From WTAW01 sp050124775 (lineage in GTDB: Bacteria > Acidobacteriota > Aminicenantia > Aminicenantales > Aminicenantaceae), in the NCBI GenBank assembly GCA_050124775.1, contig JASFEP010000154.1:1-9617 (forward strand): a DNA stretch of 9,617 bases, written 5' to 3'. The translations under genes and the position numbers were made by a program. Positions within the stretch are counted from its first letter, which is position 1. Each line of letters opens with the position of its first letter. Positions 5,806 to 9,617 of this stretch are shown piece by piece. Below the pieces are notes generated by a model. The model did no database searches, was not told where the DNA came from, and saw only the letters and a program-made list of their open reading frames with translations.

Positions 5806-6949
5806 CTGAATAGTCCTCGTTTTCGTCGTACCCGTACCTTCTTAAGAACGATGGGATTGCGCTGTATTTCTCACCAACATATTCAGCTAATTTTCCCTTG
5901 GATATTTTTCCCATGTGGAATGCTTTGATGGCTAAAGAGACATATTTAGGGGACAGATGAGGTTTTTCTGCCTCTGCCCAGTCAGCTTTTCGATGTTTTT
6001 TATCAATATCTTTGATCATCCCTGACTCGAGTTCTTCTTGAATCTTTTCCTTTTTAAGAAGATCAAGATTGACCAAACGCCAGAGCAACGCTTCGATTGA
6101 GACATCAAAATCTCGGGCGATATCAACTAGGTTTAGGTAAGAAATTGATTTATATTCAGCTCTCTTCTCAAATTCGTTACGTACTTCATCCTCTGGAAGT
6201 AGCAAAGAGGAGGCAAAAACTTCTGCCAATTGTTCGATCCGGTTTTTGCCCGTAATTTCATTTTGGTAAACTTCTTCAGGATCGAAGTGTTCCCAAGTCA
6301 AAAGGTGAAATAGTTCGTGTGCGAGATCGAAATTGCGCCTCCATGGCGCGTCGTTTGCATTGATAAGAATGGCCAAGCCGAAATGGATATTTTTTGTGGA
6401 TCCTCCCGAAATTCCGAAGTCCATAGGAATGAAGATAATCTTGATATCCATCTCCTCTTCAAGGATTTTTGCTAAAGAACAAGATGGACGGCTTCCCAAT
6501 TTCAAAATGCGAATATAACTTGTGGCTAAGTTTTCAACATATTTGAAGGCGTTCTGAGACAGCAATTTATTCTTATCGATTGTGAGTTGTAATGCTGAAT
6601 TTATTGTCTTGGGCTCGCTGAGTATTTTTAGAAGGTTTTGATAGCGAGTGCATACTGAAATGAATTGCCTTTCTATGATTTTTTTTTGTGGACTTATCTC
6701 CGGACTTCTCCAGAGGATCTTGATATCTTTTTGCGGGGATTCAAAATTCAGAAAATAATCGATATCTCGGCCATAGATTGAAGCCAATTTGGCAAGTTCC
6801 CAAGCCTTGACTTCCCTCTCCCCTGCTTCAATACTGCTTAGGGTTTGATAATTATTGAATCCCAATCTATCTGAGACTTCTTTCAAAGTAAAGTCTAATG
6901 AGTCTCTCTCATTTTTTAGACGATTTGCTAATTCCTTCTGAATATCCAT
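5786..6949 (-). CDS. XRE-family regulator fused to an ImmA/IrrE (COG2856) metallopeptidase domain
   Basis: A two-domain protein. The N-terminal XRE helix-turn-helix covers about residues 7-65 (LKNERDSLDFTLKEVSDRLG, then TLSSIEAGERE). After a helical linker, the zinc-peptidase-like domain has the HExxH motif HELFH (211-215) and a downstream glutamate in EQLAEVFASSLLLP (239-252), probably E243, as third ligand. The C-terminal part (about 290-387) has a small-helix region, KAFHMGKISKGKLAEYVG. The length, 387 aa, is normal for this class. Known relatives include ImmA, which cleaves the phage/ICE repressor ImmR, IrrE/DdrO-type stress regulators, and predicted antitoxins. Here the 3' end overlaps a PIN-like remnant, so it was probably an antitoxin-type regulator. 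The ATG at 6949 sits only about 11 nt from the predicted transcription start and has no strong ribosome binding site. Autoregulation through the inverted repeat at 6962-6989 is likely. Confidence 0.93.
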   Translation of the reverse strand: MDIQKELANRLKNERDSLDFTLKEVSDRLGFNNYQTLSSIEAGEREVKAWELAKLASIYGRDIDYFLNFESPQKDIKILWRSPEISPQKKIIERQFISVCTRYQNLLKILSEPKTINSALQLTIDKNKLLSQNAFKYVENLATSYIRILKLGSRPSCSLAKILEEEMDIKIIFIPMDFGISGGSTKNIHFGLAILINANDAPWRRNFDLAHELFHLLTWEHFDPEEVYQNEITGKNRIEQLAEVFASSLLLPEDEVRNEFEKRAEYKSISYLNLVDIARDFDVSIEALLWRLVNLDLLKKEKIQEELESGMIKDIDKKHRKADWAEAEKPHLSPKYVSLAIKAFHMGKISKGKLAEYVGEKYSAIPSFLRRYGYDENEDYSVAYRTS

Positions 6950-6961
6950 TTTTTTACTCTG

Positions 6962-6989
6962 AATATAATATATATGAAAATATTATATT
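6962..6989. promoter_or_regulatory. 28-bp operator-like inverted repeat in the XRE promoter
   Basis: AATATAATA (6962-6970) and TATTATATT (6981-6989) are perfect 9-bp arms around a 10-bp spacer, and together they fill the space from the -10 element to the -35. This geometry suits a dimeric XRE repressor acting on its own promoter. Because the DNA is very AT-rich, some symmetry is expected by chance. Confidence 0.5.
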
Positions 6990-6995
6990 TGTCAA
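6967..6995 (-). promoter_or_regulatory. Promoter of the XRE-ImmA gene
   Basis: On the minus strand TTGACA (6990-6995, perfect -35) is 17 bp from TATATT (6967-6972, 5 of 6 for -10). This is the best promoter in the window. Transcription should start near 6960, leaving a very short leader before the ATG at 6949. Confidence 0.75.
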
Positions 6996-7029
6996 CTTAT
7001 TGATAGATAATAAATAAGAAAATATTATA
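6976..7029. repeat. 12-bp direct repeat pair, 42 bp apart
   Basis: GAAAATATTATA occurs at 6976-6987 and again at 7018-7029. The 42-bp offset is close to four helical turns, so both copies face the same side of the DNA. The first copy overlaps the operator-like repeat; the second could be an auxiliary site for the same protein. Confidence 0.35.
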
Positions 7030-7155
7030 ATTATAATCAGGGTAACATAAGAATTAATAAATTTCCCTCCCTTTGTTATTGAGGGGTTACTCCAATTTGT
7101 TTTAAATCCCGCAGAGAAAAAATAACTGATGAGAATAGATTTCAAATCATAGCGT

Positions 7156-7175
7156 CCTCCTATATAATGAGGAGG
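7156..7175 (+). promoter_or_regulatory. Hairpin that could mask the ribosome binding site of the HicB stub
   Basis: CCTCCT (7156-7161) is fully complementary to AGGAGG (7170-7175), which is the ribosome binding site of the small frame at 7182. The 8-nt loop is ATATAATG. In RNA this hairpin would hide the ribosome binding site, suggesting translational control. TATAAT at 7163-7168 lies in the loop but is too close to be the promoter of a transcript carrying this hairpin. Confidence 0.4.
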
Positions 7176-7181
7176 GAGAAA

Positions 7182-7250
7182 ATGATGAAACTAAAGATCG
7201 ATCTGGAGCCCAGTGATGAAGGGGAATATACAGTCACTGTCCCCTCTTAG
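7182..7250 (+). pseudogene. HicB-like antitoxin N-terminal fragment
   Basis: A frame of 22 codons starting at tandem ATGs (7182, 7185) behind a near-perfect ribosome binding site, AGGAGGG (7170-7176). The peptide contains KLKIDLEPSDEGEYTVTVP, which closely follows the first beta-hairpin of HicB-family antitoxins (pattern: basic/hydrophobic strand, EP.EEGGYTV.VP). It stops at TAG exactly where HicB proteins continue with LPGC and the rest of the partially degraded RNase H-like fold. No HicA gene and no DNA-binding C-terminus are found nearby. It is probably a truncated remnant. The stop is only 12 nt before the epimerase ATG, so it may now serve as a leader frame for that gene. At 22 residues chance similarity cannot be ruled out. 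Confidence 0.55.
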
Positions 7251-7262
7251 AATAGAATTATT

Positions 7263-8114
7263 ATGAAGATTCTAGTTACCGGTTCATCAGGTCAATTAGG
7301 GGCTGCAATTTCTTCAATACTTTCTGAAAGATATAAAGTTCTTGGAGTTGATCTTATTCCCGGAAAATTTACGACGCACGTCGGGAATATTACTGATCGC
7401 GACTTTATCTTTTCCATGACTGAGAATGTCGAATATTTAATCCACACGGGTTCTCTGCATGCGCCCCACCTAAAAACTCATTCAAGAAAGGAATTCATCG
7501 ATACAAATATTATTGGCACTCTCAATCTTCTAGAGGCGTCGATAGAAAACGGAGTCCGACGATTTGTGTATTCCAGCACAACGTCGCTCTACGGACATGC
7601 CATGGTTTCCTCGGAAAGGGCTGTCTGGGTAACAGAGGATTTGCTGCCAAAACCCCGGGATATCTATGATGTCACAAAGATTGCTGCAGAGGGCCTATGT
7701 AAGATGTTTTCCCAAAAATACGGCTTGCCGTGTATCAGTCTTCGAGTTTCAAGGTTTTTCCCAGAGCCTGAATATTTAATAACGATTTACAGGTTGTATC
7801 GAGGCGTGGATGTACGGGATGCAGCTCATGCCCATATTTTGGCTATGAGTTCTGAAACAGAAGGTTATGGCACATTTAATATTTCTGCCCTTTCTCCGTT
7901 TTTCAGAAATGAGACTTATGATCTCTTCCATGATGCGCCAAGCGTTTTACTGCGTCATTTTCCTGACATAGGCAGCATATTCGCAAAAAAAGGATGGGAG
8001 CTTCCTAAGAGTATAGACAGAGTCTACTCTATAGAGAAGGCAAAAGAAATCCTCAATTATCGTCCACGCTATAATTTCGATACTTTGATAGAAACAAGAA
8101 GCAAGACAAACTGA
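7263..8114 (+). CDS. NAD-dependent epimerase/dehydratase (extended SDR family)
   Basis: A cytoplasmic Rossmann-fold enzyme likely acting on a nucleotide-sugar or related substrate; exact reaction unknown. It has the N-terminal dinucleotide site TGSSGQLG (6-13), an acidic residue after the second strand (VLGVD, D30) favouring NAD(H), the NTD-type strand at 57-66 (EYLIHTGSLH), TNIIGTLNLLEA (81-92), the active-site serine region VYSSTTSLYG (102-111) and the catalytic YDVTK with Y135 and K139. DVRDAAHAHILA (183-194) is the usual conserved segment before the substrate-binding part, and LNYRPRY (264-270) marks the C-terminus. At 283 aa it is slightly shorter than UDP-glucose 4-epimerases. The ATG at 7263 has no visible ribosome binding site, yet the protein begins exactly where the family does, so translation probably depends on re-initiation after the HicB-like stub just upstream. 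Confidence 0.92.
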   Translation: MKILVTGSSGQLGAAISSILSERYKVLGVDLIPGKFTTHVGNITDRDFIFSMTENVEYLIHTGSLHAPHLKTHSRKEFIDTNIIGTLNLLEASIENGVRRFVYSSTTSLYGHAMVSSERAVWVTEDLLPKPRDIYDVTKIAAEGLCKMFSQKYGLPCISLRVSRFFPEPEYLITIYRLYRGVDVRDAAHAHILAMSSETEGYGTFNISALSPFFRNETYDLFHDAPSVLLRHFPDIGSIFAKKGWELPKSIDRVYSIEKAKEILNYRPRYNFDTLIETRSKTN

Positions 8115-8117
8115 GTT

Positions 8118-8136
8118 GTGCTTAGAGGCACTTTTT
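8118..8136 (+). terminator. Intrinsic terminator of the epimerase gene
   Basis: GTGCT (8118-8122) and GGCAC (8127-8131) form a 5-bp stem (with one G-T pair) and a tetraloop, directly followed by TTTTT (8132-8136). It begins three bases after the epimerase stop. Short, but position and T-tract fit. Confidence 0.55.
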
Positions 8137-8293
8137 CCCTTGAATTTGAAATTGTCTTGATATTCAGTTCCAACCATCCCCTTTTTCAGGTACCAAACCG
8201 AAGGAGGCAAGGCGGCCTGCCAAATCCTGCTCGAAATGAAAAGTTTCCCTGCCTTTAGCCATTCCCTCTGCGGATAGGATTCCCGCCAACGGA

Positions 8294-9094
8294 TTAGAAC
8301 GAAAACCGTAACATAATGAGTGCACTCATTCCGCGGAAACTCTGCTCGAATTTTCCCGAGGCACTCTCACCGATCGGCAGAAGTAAGGACTGACCGACAA
8401 GTTCACTATCATCACTCTCCTTCACTATAAACTCTGAGATCTTGCCGTGTGCATACCTTAAGTCTAGGGCCAAACTCAACCACCTCGTAAATTTATACAG
8501 AGCGCCCACATTTAGATGTGGGATGAATGTGCTCCCTTTCGCCTTCCAGTACAAGTCTTCCCCACTTTCCGTTAACTCTTCGAACCGGGAAGATCCACGG
8601 ATCGTTTCCGAACAATAACCCATACCAGCCCCGGCGTATACATCAAAATCTTCCCTGAAAAAATAGTAACGGGCTGTCGCATAAACAGGAAGTATGGAAA
8701 TTTCCAATTTATAATCTCGAGAATACACATAGCCATCGCTGCCAATAGTTCTAGCTTCAAAAGAAGATGTGGTCGATCCCTTTCCATATTCCATTCCAAT
8801 AGCAACCGATATTTTCTCATGAACAGCCAGCTCGAACTCTGCCCCCATGGTCCTGTAATTTCCGATATCGGTCATCTCCTGCGATTCGACGCTGAGAAAA
8901 CCCACTTTTCCGAAAAGATCCGCTTTATTTTTCAGCTTCAGGTTAAACGCATCCACCAAAGGGCCAGAAAAATCCGAAGTTACAGGAACAAAGAGGCCCC
9001 CCTTGAAAGAGACCGAAACCTTTTGTCCTCTCCCGAGATTCGAAACGAGCAGAATCATACACACGATCCATATAAGTTTTTTCCCGTGTCTCAT
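8294..9094 (-). CDS. Outer-membrane beta-barrel-like protein
   Basis: A probable small outer-membrane barrel; function unknown. Residues 1 to about 23 are a signal peptide (MRHGKK, hydrophobic core IWIVCMILLVSNLG, then RGQ). The mature part alternates short polar/aromatic strands with turns: VSVSFKGGLFVPV, GAEFELAVHEKISVAIGMEYG, ILPVYATARYYFF, FDVYAGAGMGYCS, LNVGALYKFTRWLSLALDLRYAHG, and a last strand ending in MLRFSF. The C-terminal Phe (266) is the usual signal for the barrel-assembly machinery. AGAGMGY and the strand pattern resemble the OmpA/OmpW-like 8-stranded group. The ATG at 9094 has GGGAG a few bases upstream. It lies 57 bp downstream of the serine hydrolase on the same strand and is probably in its operon. 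Confidence 0.75.
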   Translation of the reverse strand: MRHGKKLIWIVCMILLVSNLGRGQKVSVSFKGGLFVPVTSDFSGPLVDAFNLKLKNKADLFGKVGFLSVESQEMTDIGNYRTMGAEFELAVHEKISVAIGMEYGKGSTTSSFEARTIGSDGYVYSRDYKLEISILPVYATARYYFFREDFDVYAGAGMGYCSETIRGSSRFEELTESGEDLYWKAKGSTFIPHLNVGALYKFTRWLSLALDLRYAHGKISEFIVKESDDSELVGQSLLLPIGESASGKFEQSFRGMSALIMLRFSF

Positions 9095-9151
9095 ACAACA
9101 CTCCCATTCATTATTCTTGTGCTTTCTTTTTTATCTTCTCAGGCATCTTCA

Positions 9152-9617
9152 CTAACGCTTGAACACAGAAGCTCTGTTTTGATCGTCTCTAACCGGAACA
9201 TCGTCCAACGGAACCAGAACCGGATCCTTCTTCGCTTCGGCAACCTTCGCCTTGAGGATAAGATCGAGCATAATCAAGATCTGGATGGACCTCACCTCAT
9301 CCCATTCATTAAAGGTGTTCACACGATGAATAAATACAAGATCCGCTCCCGGAACCACTACGATCCTATGCCCTCTGTATCCACTCGCTGCGTAGATATC
9401 CAGGTCTCGAAAATAATCATCGATGATTATCCACCACATGTACCCATATCCGAATGCGCTGTTTGCTATAGAATAGGGATAAGTACTCTCCGCAATCCAT
9501 TCTTCAGGAATGATCTTCTGGTTATTCCACCTTCCGTTGCGGAGGAATAAGTAACCAAATCGCGCCATATCCCGGGCCGACATCTCAAAAGGATAAGCGG
9601 GATGGATGTAATACTCG
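9152..9617 (-). CDS. Serine hydrolase, class C beta-lactamase family (C-terminal part)
   Basis: The gene enters from the right edge, so its N-terminus and the catalytic SxxK and YxN motifs lie outside. The visible 154 residues are the C-terminal region of the beta-lactamase/DD-peptidase/esterase family (COG1680): EYYIHPAYPFEMSARDMARF, then GYLFLRNGRWNNQKIIPEEW, IAESTYPYS, FGYGYMWWII, and the strand ASGYRGHRIVVVPGADLVFI, which corresponds to the position of the third active-site motif (H/KxG type; GYRGHR here). Members are secreted or periplasmic and often act as peptidases or esterases rather than antibiotic-resistance enzymes; nothing here indicates resistance. The C-terminus carries a basic/acidic tail (about the last 40 residues). 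A barrel-like gene follows 57 bp downstream on the same strand. Confidence 0.85.
   Translation of the reverse strand, partial: EYYIHPAYPFEMSARDMARFGYLFLRNGRWNNQKIIPEEWIAESTYPYSIANSAFGYGYMWWIIIDDYFRDLDIYAASGYRGHRIVVVPGADLVFIHRVNTFNEWDEVRSIQILIMLDLILKAKVAEAKKDPVLVPLDDVPVRDDQNRASVFKR

Noticed and set aside
6954..7145. 63-codon minus-strand frame before the XRE-ImmA gene
   Set aside because: It covers the XRE promoter and operator, is made mostly of Ile/Tyr/Ser/Asn codons expected from AT-rich DNA, and matches no family.
8819..9550. 243-codon plus-strand frame opposite the barrel-like and serine hydrolase genes
   Set aside because: It is antisense to two recognisable proteins and spans their intergenic gap; its translation has no domain or signal.
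9152..9617. Antibiotic-resistance beta-lactamase
   Set aside because: Only the C-terminal region is visible and its closest pattern is the broad COG1680 serine hydrolase family, most members of which are peptidases or esterases.
1..9617. CRISPR array, tRNA, rRNA, insertion-sequence ends
   Set aside because: No regularly spaced repeats, cloverleaf with a CCA/anticodon pattern, rRNA-like conserved segments or transposase motifs were seen on either strand.

Overview
The window looks like chromosomal DNA of a diderm (Gram-negative type) bacterium of moderate to low GC. It carries an outer-membrane beta-barrel-like protein with a signal peptide and a C-terminal Phe, a secreted M20 peptidase, and genes with TTG and GTG starts. 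The mix would suit an uncultured Acidobacteriota/Aminicenantes-like lineage, but that is a guess from gene style. No rRNA, tRNA, CRISPR array or transposase is visible.

Layout, left to right. (1) 236-1681 (+): a secreted M20D/AbgB-like amidohydrolase. (2) 1682-2109: a gap with one doubtful reading frame and an AT-rich hairpin. (3) 2110-3441 (+): a class III PLP aminotransferase with a four-cysteine insert. (4) 3442-3643: a control region with an 18-bp perfect palindrome and promoter-like elements. (5) 3644-5228 (+): parA (TTG start) and parB (GTG start), overlapping by 14 nt. (6) 5229-5611: a structured AT-rich gap with a facing pair of DnaA-box-like sequences and several hairpins with minus-strand T-tracts. 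(7) 5612-6949 (-): an XRE-ImmA/IrrE (COG2856) regulator whose 3' end overlaps the start of a broken PIN-like toxin gene. (8) 6950-7262: the XRE promoter with a 28-bp inverted-repeat operator, then a HicB-like N-terminal stub behind a strong ribosome binding site that a hairpin could mask. (9) 7263-8114 (+): an NAD-dependent epimerase/dehydratase followed by a compact terminator. (10) 8294-9617 (-): an outer-membrane beta-barrel-like protein and, upstream of it, the C-terminal part of a class C beta-lactamase-family serine hydrolase that runs off the window.

Working together: ParA and ParB form a DNA segregation system. To their right lie an apparently decaying XRE-ImmA/PIN toxin-antitoxin pair and a HicB fragment. 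Partition genes, DnaA-box-like sites and addiction-module remains side by side suggest either an origin-proximal chromosomal region or the maintenance module of a formerly mobile replicon. The metabolic and envelope genes on either side look unrelated to it.

The least expected items, none given by simple ORF calling, are the PIN remnant hidden in the 3' end of the XRE-ImmA gene, the HicB stub acting as a possible leader ORF for an epimerase that has no ribosome binding site, and the palindrome in front of parA.
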